Positions 50,728 through 58,520 of a DNA stretch of 64,000 bases are shown in pieces. Origin of the DNA: Chitinophagaceae bacterium (GTDB taxonomy: Bacteria > Bacteroidota > Bacteroidia > Chitinophagales > Chitinophagaceae); NCBI GenBank assembly GCA_024508725.1, contig JANINS010000003.1, forward strand, positions 434,001 to 498,000, read 5' to 3'. Numbering within the stretch: the stretch's first letter is position 1; every line of letters begins with the position of its first letter. The translations under genes were made by a program, and so were the position numbers. The notes beneath the pieces are model-generated. The model was given only the letters and a program-made list of their open reading frames with translations. It had not been told where the DNA came from and did not search any database.

Positions 50728-53148
50728 ATGACGATCTCTTACAATTGGTTATGTGATTATTTACCAGAGAAAACTGACCCCGAAAAACTCTCTAAGATCC
50801 TTACATCTATTGGGCTTGAAGTAGAAAGCCTGGAAAAATACGAAAGCATACAAGGTGGACTTCAAGGTTTGATCATTGGTGAAGTACTTGAAGCTGAGCA
50901 ACATCCGAATGCAGATAAACTTCGTCTTACCAAAGTAAATATTGGTGGTAGCGAACCGTTACAGATTGTTTGCGGTGCACCAAATGTTGCTGCCGGGCAA
51001 AAAGTAGTGGTAGCAACTGTAGGTACAACGATCTATCCGTTGACAGGTGAACCATTAACAATGAAAGTAGCGAAGATCAGAGGTGTTGAAAGCCATGGGA
51101 TGATCTGTGCCGAAGACGAAATTGGTATTGGTGAAAGCCATGCAGGCATTATGGTTCTGCCAAATGATGTGAAAGTTGGATCTCCGGCTTCAGAATATTT
51201 CCAAACGTATTCAGATTGGATCTACGAGATCGGTTTAACACCCAACAGAATGGATGCAATGAGCCATTTGGGTGTTGCAAGAGATGTTTGTGCTTATTTG
51301 TCTCATCATAATCGTAAAGGCACAAAAGCTAAAACGCCTTATACCAATAATCTAAAAGCAGAGAACAATAGTTTGCCGATCAAAGTAACTGTTGAAAACA
51401 CAGAAGCTTGCCCAAGATATTCAGGTGTAAGCATTGCAAATGTTACGGTAAAAGAATCGCCTCAATGGTTAAAAGACCGTTTGATCGCTATTGGTCAACG
51501 ACCCATCAACAATATCGTTGACATAACCAATTATGTGTTGCACGAAACCGGTCAGCCGTTGCATGCTTTTGATGCAGACAAAATAAAAGGCAATGAAGTG
51601 TTGGTGAAGAATCTACCTGAAGGAACGCTATTCACTACGCTTGATGAAAAAGAAAGAAAGTTGAGTAATGAGGACCTGATGATCTGCAATGGTAACAGCG
51701 AAGGCATGTGTATCGCCGGCGTTTTTGGAGGAGTTGAATCGGGTGTAAAAGAATCGACTAAAAATGTTTTCTTGGAGAGTGCTTGTTTCTCTTCTACATC
51801 TATACGCAGAACTTCTTTGCGTCATGGATTAAGAACAGATGCAGCAACCCGTTTTGAAAAAGGAGTTGATATTTCGAACACTGTGAATGTATTGAAGAGA
51901 GCTGCAAAGCTGATCCAGGAAGTTGCCGGTGGTGAGATTGCTTCTGAGATCGTGGATATTTATCCTGAGAAAAAACATAAAACAGAAGTCGCTTTAAAGA
52001 ATCATTACCTTAAAAAACTTAGTGGCAAGAATTATCATTCTGATACTATAAAGAACTTGTTGCAAAGTTTAGATTTCGAGATCATCAAAGAAGGAATGGA
52101 TGAGCTTTGGGTGGCTGTACCTTTCAGTAAACCTGATATTAGTTTACCTGCAGATATCGTTGAAGAGATCATTCGCATTGATGGATTGGACAATATTGAA
52201 ATTCCATCTTCCATCACGATCACGCCTGCTGTGAATGAACTGGGAACAAAAGAAAGCCTGAAAGAAAAGATCGCTACTTATTTAGTGGGTCTTGGGTTTT
52301 CAGAGATCATGACTAATTCTATCACGAACAGCAAATACTATTCTGAAGAAGTGCTGGGTTCTTCTGTAAAAATGATCAACAGTCTTAGTGCAGATCTGGA
52401 TGTAATGAGACCTTCGATGTTAGAGACAGGCTTGGAAGCAATTGCTTTCAACATTAACCGAAGAAACAGCAATCTTAAATTCTTCGAGTTCGGTAAAACA
52501 TATCACCAGAAGGAAACTGGTAAATATTCTGAGAAAGAACATTTGTGTATTTACATAACAGGTGCAGATCATGAAGATGTCTGGAATGAGAAATCTAAGA
52601 ACAGTGATCTCTACCAGGCAAAAGGAATCGCAGCTGGCATCCTTTCTTTAGCAGGTTTAACTGATGCAAAAATTGAAAAGCCTGAAGGGAATGCTGTGAT
52701 CGAAGTATCGCATTCAAAAAACAAACTGGCTGGAATTCAACAAGTGAGCAAAAAACGTTTGCAGCAGTTCGATATCAAACAAAATGTATTCTTCATCGAT
52801 TTCAATTTTGAATCGCTGTTGAAACTGTTCGAACGTAACCAGATCACTTATAAAGAGATCTCGAAATATCCTGCAGTAACAAGAGACCTGGCAATGGTGG
52901 TGAATAGCAGTACCACTTATGAAGCTTTGGAATCAACAGTAAAGAAGCTGAAGTTATCTAAGCTGCAGGATATTCGTTTGTTCGATGTATTTGAAAGCGA
53001 TAAGCTGGGTAAAGACAAAAAATCAATGGCGATGAGCTTTACCTTTTTAGATGAAGAAAAAACGATGACCGATAAAGAGATCGACAGCATGGTGAGCAAA
53101 CTTATCCAGAGTTTTGAAAAAGAGTTAGGAGCTGAGATCAGAAAATAA
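50728..53148 (+). CDS. pheT: Phenylalanine-tRNA ligase beta subunit
   Basis: The 806-residue protein has all PheT parts in order. These are the N-terminal segment MTISYNWLCDYLP, the tRNA-binding OB domain (LIIGEVLEAEQHPNADKLRLTKVNIG), the B3/B4 editing domain (INNIVDITNYVLHETGQPLHAFD), B5, the catalytic-like core (SLSADLDVMRPSMLETGLEAIAFN), and the C-terminal ferredoxin-like anticodon-binding domain (YPAVTRDLAMVV). With PheS it charges tRNA-Phe. pheS is not in the window, as is common in Bacteroidota. It leads a four-gene unit with the coiled-coil gene, zapA and a lipoprotein gene. Confidence 0.96.
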   Translation: MTISYNWLCDYLPEKTDPEKLSKILTSIGLEVESLEKYESIQGGLQGLIIGEVLEAEQHPNADKLRLTKVNIGGSEPLQIVCGAPNVAAGQKVVVATVGTTIYPLTGEPLTMKVAKIRGVESHGMICAEDEIGIGESHAGIMVLPNDVKVGSPASEYFQTYSDWIYEIGLTPNRMDAMSHLGVARDVCAYLSHHNRKGTKAKTPYTNNLKAENNSLPIKVTVENTEACPRYSGVSIANVTVKESPQWLKDRLIAIGQRPINNIVDITNYVLHETGQPLHAFDADKIKGNEVLVKNLPEGTLFTTLDEKERKLSNEDLMICNGNSEGMCIAGVFGGVESGVKESTKNVFLESACFSSTSIRRTSLRHGLRTDAATRFEKGVDISNTVNVLKRAAKLIQEVAGGEIASEIVDIYPEKKHKTEVALKNHYLKKLSGKNYHSDTIKNLLQSLDFEIIKEGMDELWVAVPFSKPDISLPADIVEEIIRIDGLDNIEIPSSITITPAVNELGTKESLKEKIATYLVGLGFSEIMTNSITNSKYYSEEVLGSSVKMINSLSADLDVMRPSMLETGLEAIAFNINRRNSNLKFFEFGKTYHQKETGKYSEKEHLCIYITGADHEDVWNEKSKNSDLYQAKGIAAGILSLAGLTDAKIEKPEGNAVIEVSHSKNKLAGIQQVSKKRLQQFDIKQNVFFIDFNFESLLKLFERNQITYKEISKYPAVTRDLAMVVNSSTTYEALESTVKKLKLSKLQDIRLFDVFESDKLGKDKKSMAMSFTFLDEEKTMTDKEIDSMVSKLIQSFEKELGAEIRK

Positions 53149-53160
53149 TATCTTGTAAAC

Positions 53161-53451
53161 ATGAGTGTTGATCTTGACACCCAATTGAAGACGATCCAGC
53201 TTAAACTACAGCAGGTGCTGAAGCAATACCAGCATTTGCAGAAAGAGAATGCCCAGCTGAAAAAAGAGCTGGAACAATCGCAGCAGAAGAATGCTGAAAA
53301 AACTGATCAGCTGGAAACTTTGCAACAACAGGTGGATGTATTGAAATTGGGCGTACGGGGCTGGAGTGAAGAAGAGAAAGTTGAGCTGGAGAAAAGAATT
53401 GATGTTTACCTGAAAGAGATCGACAAGTGCATTGCCTTGTTGAATAACTAA
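53161..53451 (+). CDS. Small coiled-coil protein upstream of zapA
   Basis: The 96-residue protein is nearly all heptad coiled coil in the first ~65 residues (KLQQVLKQYQHLQKENAQLKKELEQ). A short helical end follows (WSEEEKVELEKRIDVYLKEIDKCIALL). It sits 13 nt after pheT and 3 nt before zapA. Its placement and shape suggest a ZapB-like partner of ZapA in cell division, but that is inference; sequence similarity to ZapB is not evident. Confidence 0.78.
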   Translation: MSVDLDTQLKTIQLKLQQVLKQYQHLQKENAQLKKELEQSQQKNAEKTDQLETLQQQVDVLKLGVRGWSEEEKVELEKRIDVYLKEIDKCIALLNN

Positions 53452-53453
53452 AC

Positions 53454-53756
53454 ATGAAAGAACTGATCCCTGTAAATATTGTTATCGCTGAAAGAACGTA
53501 TCGCCTGAAGATCGATCCGGCTGATGAAGAATTACTACGCAAAACAGTAAAGCTCATTAATGATAAGGTGTATGAGTTCAAAAGCAGTTTTGCGGGTAAA
53601 GACATGCAGGATTATGTTGCCATGGTACTGCTTTGGTTTGCTACAGAACAAACAAAATCTTCTCCCGATTCATTTGCTATGAAGGACACAACTGCAAAAC
53701 TCTCGTCGCTAGAAGCAATGCTGGATAAAACCCTGGCTGAAATGAAAAGTGAATAA
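53454..53756 (+). CDS. zapA: Cell division protein ZapA
   Basis: The 100-residue protein has the ZapA N-terminal fold (VNIVIAERTYRLKIDPADEELLRKTVKLIND) and the C-terminal coiled coil. It bundles FtsZ filaments at the division ring. Length is standard. It is packed between the coiled-coil gene (2 nt gap) and a lipoprotein gene (2 nt gap), so all are co-translated. The downstream 6S RNA and rny order seen in some Bacteroidota is not kept: rny is 8 kb away on the other strand. Confidence 0.88.
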   Translation: MKELIPVNIVIAERTYRLKIDPADEELLRKTVKLINDKVYEFKSSFAGKDMQDYVAMVLLWFATEQTKSSPDSFAMKDTTAKLSSLEAMLDKTLAEMKSE

Positions 53757-53758
53757 GC

Positions 53759-54040
53759 ATGAAACTTTTTTTAAAAATTTTATTTTTACTCTTTTGTCTC
53801 AGTTGCGGAGCGGATGAAAAACCTACAACAAATCTCCAAAAAGAACTTGCACAGGCAAAGAGTAGAAAGTTGAAGGCTGAAAATCTTGCAGTCGCAATGA
53901 TTGATTCAGCTGCAAAAGACGAAACACTTGCCAATGATGAAGAATTTCAAGAAAGGCTGAGATTAGTAATCAAGGAAGCAAAAGGTTTGGAATTGGTTAT
54001 TGAAGCTACAGAAACTCAGCTCTCAAAAAAATCGAAATAA
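53759..54040 (+). CDS. Small lipoprotein, unknown function
   Basis: The 93-residue protein has a lipoprotein signal (FCLSCG, Cys16) and a highly charged helical body (LQKELAQAKSRKLKAENLA, ending ATETQLSKKSK), likely coiled coil. It is the last gene of the pheT-zapA unit, 2 nt after zapA. I recognise no family. Confidence 0.65.
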   Translation: MKLFLKILFLLFCLSCGADEKPTTNLQKELAQAKSRKLKAENLAVAMIDSAAKDETLANDEEFQERLRLVIKEAKGLELVIEATETQLSKKSK

Positions 54041-54054
54041 ACTGCTGATTTATT

Positions 54055-54085
54055 CGCTACAGTACAAGTGTGCGACGCCAGCCTG
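54055..54085 (+). repeat. Dispersed intergenic repeat, partial copy (forward)
   Basis: CAGTACAAGTGTGCGACGCC matches the core with two changes. It diverges after position 54079. Confidence 0.6.
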
Positions 54086-54182
54086 AAAGAACTTTCATTC
54101 TGGCCGGCAATGGAAGATAATAGTTGCAATACAACTTAGTTCATAAAGATTAGAACACGGTCAGACCAAGACGGTCAGACTG

Positions 54183-55397
54183 TTAACGACGACTTGCGAT
54201 GAGTAAATTCAGATCGGTGTATTTCAAATCAAATCGTTGGCTGATGTAAAAACTTGTAAGAGCTCCTTTGTACATGTAAATTCCATTACGCAAATTGAAA
54301 TCGTGCCACACCATTTCATCGAAACCGCCATTCTCACTTGCTTCTAATAACAAAGGCATCAGTACATTGCTGATGGCATGACTCGCTGTTCTTGCAAAAC
54401 CACTTGGAATGTTCGGAACACAATAATGTACTACACCATGTTTGATGAAAGTGGGCTTTTCGTAGCTCGTCATTTCACTGGTTTCGAAACAACCACCACG
54501 GTCGATCGAAACATCAATGATCACACTTCCGGTTCTCATGGCTGCCACCATATCTTCAGAAACAACAACAGGCGAACGACCTGCATCTCCACCCAAAGCA
54601 CCAACAGCCACTTCACAGGTTTTTAATTGTTTCGCAAGAATTCTCGGTTCAAGAACAGATGTCCAGACACGAACGCCCAAATTATTTTGAAGTCGCTTTA
54701 ATCGATAAACGTTGTTATCAAAAACTTTAACCGATGCACCCATTGCCAATGCTGTTCTCGTAGCAAACTCACCCACCACACCAGCACCAATAATCACAAC
54801 TTTTGTTGGCGGAATACCACTGATACCTCCAAGCAAAACACCTTTTCCATGATTGAAGCTACCTAAATATTGACCGGCGATCAGCATCACAGCACTCCCG
54901 GCAATTTCGCTCATGCTGCGAACGATTGGGTAAGTTCCGGAATCATCTTTCAGGCTTTCGAAACACAAAGCCGAGATGCGTTTCTCCATCATTTTCTCAA
55001 TGTGCTCCTTCTTTAAAGCAGAAAACTGGAGTGGAGAAATGATGATCTGGTTTAACTGCAGGTAGTTGAGATCTTCACCAACAACCGGTGCAGTCTTTAT
55101 AAGTATCGGGGCTTTGAATGCTTCGGATTTTTCATAAACGATCTGTGCACCAGCTTCAGAATAATCTTTATCGCTATAATTACTTCCTTCACCAGCTTTA
55201 TGTTCGATGGTAACCTGGTGACCATTATTCACCAAAACTGCCACTGCCTCTGGAATTAATGCGATACGATTTTCCTGGAAAGCAGTTTCTTTTGGTATTC
55301 CTATATGAAGCTTTGCTCCCTTCGGCTTGATGTCTAAAACCTCTTCTAAGGTTTCCAGTGAAATTGAAGGACTTACAGATGGTTTCAAACTCGGCAT
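54183..55397 (-). CDS. ald: Alanine dehydrogenase
   Basis: The 404-residue protein of the alanine dehydrogenase/transhydrogenase family has IGIPKETAFQENRIALIPEAV (substrate site), the Rossmann loop VVIIGAGVVGEFATRTALAMGA, and IDVSIDRGGCFETSEMTSYEKPTFIKHGVVHYCVPNIPS. The N-terminal ~30 residues are a Bacteroidota-type extension. It interconverts alanine and pyruvate plus ammonia with NAD. It is monocistronic, 27 nt from the tsaE stop. Confidence 0.92.
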   Translation of the reverse strand: MPSLKPSVSPSISLETLEEVLDIKPKGAKLHIGIPKETAFQENRIALIPEAVAVLVNNGHQVTIEHKAGEGSNYSDKDYSEAGAQIVYEKSEAFKAPILIKTAPVVGEDLNYLQLNQIIISPLQFSALKKEHIEKMMEKRISALCFESLKDDSGTYPIVRSMSEIAGSAVMLIAGQYLGSFNHGKGVLLGGISGIPPTKVVIIGAGVVGEFATRTALAMGASVKVFDNNVYRLKRLQNNLGVRVWTSVLEPRILAKQLKTCEVAVGALGGDAGRSPVVVSEDMVAAMRTGSVIIDVSIDRGGCFETSEMTSYEKPTFIKHGVVHYCVPNIPSGFARTASHAISNVLMPLLLEASENGGFDEMVWHDFNLRNGIYMYKGALTSFYISQRFDLKYTDLNLLIASRR

Positions 55398-55424
55398 TGA
55401 TCGTTGATTACGCTATTAATAAAA

Positions 55425-55859
55425 TTAGTCTTTTTTGTTGAATGCTTTCGCAGAAGTAGTGATGCGTCGGGTGTTTTCATCCACCAATTCAATATTGATC
55501 CTGAAAATATTCTCAGGAAGAATTTCTTCTGCTTTTTCAGGCCATTCTATAAAACAATAATTATTGCTGAGAATGGCATCTTCCATTCCGGCCTGCACGG
55601 CTTCCTGTTCATCTTTTAAACGATACCAATCCATATGAAAGATCGTTCCTGCAACAGGACTCGAATACTCATTGATCAATGCAAAAGTTGGACTACTGAT
55701 CGTTTCTTTCACACCCAAAAATTCACACAGGGAATGAACCAATGTTGTTTTTCCTGCTCCCATTGGTGCATAGAAAGCCCAGGTCTTGAATGACTTTCCT
55801 TCTTGCCAGATCTCTCTGGCTAAGCTGTCAAGTTCGGCGATATTGTACGTCTTTACCAC
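55425..55859 (-). CDS. tsaE: tRNA threonylcarbamoyladenosine biosynthesis ATPase TsaE
   Basis: The GTG at 55859 gives 144 residues. An in-frame TTG at 55889 overlaps the -7 element and would put the start upstream of transcription, so the GTG is preferred. The P-loop reads YAPMGAGKTTLV, and SPTFALINEY, FHMDWYRLKDEQEA and IEWPEKAEEILP follow, all TsaE marks. With TsaB and TsaD it makes t6A in tRNA. It is divergent from copA and probably runs into ald. Confidence 0.92.
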   Translation of the reverse strand: MVKTYNIAELDSLAREIWQEGKSFKTWAFYAPMGAGKTTLVHSLCEFLGVKETISSPTFALINEYSSPVAGTIFHMDWYRLKDEQEAVQAGMEDAILSNNYCFIEWPEKAEEILPENIFRINIELVDENTRRITTSAKAFNKKD

Positions 55860-55866
55860 AGGGTTG

Positions 55867-55874
55867 CAAAAATA
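55867..55874 (-). promoter_or_regulatory. -7 promoter element of tsaE
   Basis: TATTTTTG on the minus strand matches TAnnTTTG and lies 7 nt before the chosen GTG start. It decides between the two start candidates. Confidence 0.6.
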
Positions 55875-55921
55875 TTGGTAGAAATGCAACTATGTAAAAA
55901 AGATAGTGATATATCTCACAA

Positions 55922-55933
55922 GTTTGGGCAAAC
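55922..55933. promoter_or_regulatory. Palindrome in the tsaE-copA gap
   Basis: GTTTG-GG-CAAAC is a small palindrome 10 nt upstream of the copA -7 element, where an operator could lie. No regulator gene is adjacent, so this is a weak call. Confidence 0.3.
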
Positions 55934-55942
55934 CATGTAAAG

Positions 55943-55950
55943 TAGTTTTG
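55943..55950 (+). promoter_or_regulatory. -7 promoter element of copA
   Basis: TAGTTTTG matches TAnnTTTG and lies 4 nt before the ATG, so a leaderless transcript is predicted. Confidence 0.68.
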
Positions 55951-55954
55951 CATT

Positions 55955-58078
55955 ATGGAAAAAGTGAAATGGGAAGTAGAAGGAATGAGTTGCACCAATT
56001 GTGCACTAACGATCAATAAATACCTGGAGAGTAAAGGTGTTGAGAATGTGAAGGTGAATTTCATGGGTGGGGAAGTGAGTTTTGATCTGAATGGAGGAGA
56101 TGTAACGAAAGATCAGATAAAAAAGGGCATCAATTCTCTCGGTTATAAGGTTCATTCGCATGATACTGATCACGGACATGATCATAATGAAAGATCATTC
56201 TGGTTTAAAACACACCTGCAGCGATTTGTATTTTGTTTGATATTCACAATTCCTTTATTCTTTGGACATATTTTACCAGTACACATTCATGCTTTAATGA
56301 ATCCCTGGGTACAGTTTGGATTAGCACTTCCGGTGTACATCGTAGGGATGGATTTTTTTGGAAGAAGTGCAATCAAAAGTTTGTTTGGTGGTGCTCCGAA
56401 CATGAATGTGCTGATCGCTTTGGGAGCAACAGCAGCATTTGTGTATAGCCTTGTGGGAACATTGCAAGGCGATCCGAATAAGATCTTCTATGAAACGGCA
56501 GCTACAATTCTAACGCTGGTGTTTTTGGGTAACTGGATGGAAGACAAATCTGTTGAAACAACACAAAAAGAATTGAAAAAACTTGCCTCCACTCAAAAGG
56601 TAATGGCAAATATGATTGCTTATGATGATAAGCATGAAGAACACATTTTCCCCGTTGAAAGCACCAAGCTGAAAGTTGGTGACCTGATACTGGTAAAAAG
56701 TGGTGAGTATGTTCCTATGGATTGTAAAGTGCTTTGGGGAGAAGCCCAGGTAAATGAAGCCATCATCACAGGAGAGAGTGTACCTGTTGAAAAGAAGATG
56801 AATGATAAAATGATCGGCGGAAGTATTCTCGAGAATGGAACGATCAAAGCGTATGTTACTGCTGTTGGAGAAGATACGGTGATGGGACATATTTTAAGGA
56901 TGGTAAAAGATGCTCAGGCAGAGAAACCTCCGGTTCAGCAATTGGCAGATAAGATCAGTGCATGGTTTGTTCCGACTGTGATAGGCATTTCTCTTATTGC
57001 TTTTGCAGGAACTTATTTCTTTACCGAACATGGTTTTACCGAAAGTTTGATGAGAGGAATTGCTGTTTTGGTAATTGCTTGTCCGTGTGCAATGGGTTTG
57101 GCTACACCTGCTGCGATTGCCGTGGGCTTGGCAAGAGCTGCAAAAAGTGGGGTGTTATTCAAGAATGCAAAGAGCCTGGAAATATTTAAAGACATTAAGC
57201 AGGTGGTGTTTGATAAAACAGGAACACTCACAACAGGGCATTTTACCATTTCAAATTACAAAAGCAATATATCAGAAGAAGAGTTCAAACAGATCGCTTA
57301 TTCATTGGAGAAATATTCGAACCATCCTGTTGCAAGGGCAATTTCTAATAGTTGGAAAACCAAAGATGAATTGAGATGGAATGCTATCGAAGAAGTGAAA
57401 GGGCTTGGAATGAAAGCTGTAGGTAAAGATGGAAAAGAATACGTTGCCGGTTCTTTTAAATCTGTTCAGAATATAACGCAGGATCATTCTCACAATATCT
57501 ATGTTACAAGAGATGGAGAATTGCTTGGTTGGATCGATGTGGCCGATGACATCAGACCGGAAGCAAAGACGGTTATTACAATGTTGAAGGCAAAAGGTAT
57601 TAAGACTATTTTATTGAGTGGTGATAAAAAAGAAAAGTCAGAACAAGTAGCAGAGATGTTAGGTATCGATGAAGTTATTGCAGAGCAAACACCTTCTCAA
57701 AAACTAGATAAGATCGCTGCTTACAATGCTGCTGCTCCAACAGCAATGGTTGGTGATGGAATCAATGATGCCCCCGCTTTGGCGAAAGCAACAGTTGGTA
57801 TTTCATTGAGTGATGCTTCTCAAGTTGCCATGAACAGTGCACAGGTAGTGCTGATGAATCATGGATTGAAGAATCTGCCTTTATCTCTCGGGCTTGGAAG
57901 ACATACATACATCACTATAAAAGAAAACCTGTTCTGGGCTTTCATCTATAATATCGTGGCAATTCCAATTGCGGCATTCGGATACCTGAGCCCAACATTT
58001 GGTGCATTGGTGATGGGCTTTAGTGATGTGGTGCTGGCGATAAATTCAATTCGATTGAAGTTTAAAAAGGTAATTTGA
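55955..58078 (+). CDS. copA: Copper-translocating P-type ATPase
   Basis: The 707-residue P1B ATPase has one heavy-metal-associated domain (MSCTNC, C13 and C16). A His/Asp-rich stretch HSHDTDHGHDHNE follows (~residues 68-80), then eight membrane helices with VIACPCAMGLATP in the sixth, the TGES actuator motif, the phosphorylated DKTGTLTTGH, and GDGINDAPALAKA. CPC marks Cu+ selectivity. It exports copper from the cytoplasm, or loads cuproenzymes. No copper regulator or chaperone lies next to it. Confidence 0.92.
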   Translation: MEKVKWEVEGMSCTNCALTINKYLESKGVENVKVNFMGGEVSFDLNGGDVTKDQIKKGINSLGYKVHSHDTDHGHDHNERSFWFKTHLQRFVFCLIFTIPLFFGHILPVHIHALMNPWVQFGLALPVYIVGMDFFGRSAIKSLFGGAPNMNVLIALGATAAFVYSLVGTLQGDPNKIFYETAATILTLVFLGNWMEDKSVETTQKELKKLASTQKVMANMIAYDDKHEEHIFPVESTKLKVGDLILVKSGEYVPMDCKVLWGEAQVNEAIITGESVPVEKKMNDKMIGGSILENGTIKAYVTAVGEDTVMGHILRMVKDAQAEKPPVQQLADKISAWFVPTVIGISLIAFAGTYFFTEHGFTESLMRGIAVLVIACPCAMGLATPAAIAVGLARAAKSGVLFKNAKSLEIFKDIKQVVFDKTGTLTTGHFTISNYKSNISEEEFKQIAYSLEKYSNHPVARAISNSWKTKDELRWNAIEEVKGLGMKAVGKDGKEYVAGSFKSVQNITQDHSHNIYVTRDGELLGWIDVADDIRPEAKTVITMLKAKGIKTILLSGDKKEKSEQVAEMLGIDEVIAEQTPSQKLDKIAAYNAAAPTAMVGDGINDAPALAKATVGISLSDASQVAMNSAQVVLMNHGLKNLPLSLGLGRHTYITIKENLFWAFIYNIVAIPIAAFGYLSPTFGALVMGFSDVVLAINSIRLKFKKVI

Positions 58079-58082
58079 ACAT

Positions 58083-58097
58083 GTGAAAAGTGAAAGG
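58083..58097 (+). repeat. Left 15-bp inverted repeat flanking the S23 gene
   Basis: GTGAAAAGTGAAAGG is the exact inverse complement of 58504-58518. It lies just after copA. Confidence 0.85.
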
Positions 58098-58135
58098 GGA
58101 AAAGTGAAGATTCGCAGCGTATCTTTAAAAGAAAA

Positions 58136-58486
58136 ATGTTTCTGCAGCTAAATCACAAAAATCTTGAAGCTTATAAAGCAGCGAGACAATTTCTGATCGA
58201 GTGCTACAAAGTGGCCAATCTTTTACCTGCTGACGAGAAATACAATCTTTGCCAACAAATAAGAAGAGCAGCGCTATCAGTAAAACTCAATATTGCAGAA
58301 GGATCTTCAAGAAAATCTGAAATTGAAAGAAAACGTTATTACGAAATTTCCCGAGGTTCTCTAGTTGAAATAGATACTGCGTTTGAAAGTGCTTTTGATC
58401 TGGGATATTATTGTGAAGCTGATCTTCAGGAAGTAAACAAGCTTATAAATAAAACGTTTGCATTGGTAACAGGTTTGATTAAATAA
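58136..58486 (+). CDS. S23-type four-helix-bundle protein
   Basis: The 116-residue protein belongs to the four-helix-bundle family first seen in 23S rRNA intervening sequences: KNLEAYKAARQFLIECYKVANLLPADEKYNLCQQIRRAALSVKLNIAEGSSR, then ERKRYYEISRGSLVEIDTAFESA. The family is widespread as stand-alone genes in Bacteroidota; its function is unknown. A -7-like TATCTTTA (58119-58126) precedes it. It is framed by a perfect 15-bp inverted repeat, which suggests acquisition as a small cassette between copA and recQ. Confidence 0.88.
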   Translation: MFLQLNHKNLEAYKAARQFLIECYKVANLLPADEKYNLCQQIRRAALSVKLNIAEGSSRKSEIERKRYYEISRGSLVEIDTAFESAFDLGYYCEADLQEVNKLINKTFALVTGLIK

Positions 58487-58503
58487 AACTGCAGCATTCT
58501 TGA

Positions 58504-58518
58504 CCTTTCACTTTTCAC
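58504..58518 (-). repeat. Right 15-bp inverted repeat, inside the recQ start region
   Basis: CCTTTCACTTTTCAC is the inverse complement of 58083-58097. It occupies the place where the recQ leader should be. Confidence 0.85.
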
Positions 58519-58520
58519 CT

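Noticed and set aside
53757-54182. 6S RNA expected after zapA in some Bacteroidota
   Set aside because: The space holds a lipoprotein gene and a repeat. I see no 6S-like long hairpin with a central bubble.
58136-58486. rRNA intervening sequence, because of the S23 protein
   Set aside because: No rRNA sequence lies on either side; the gene stands between copA and recQ.
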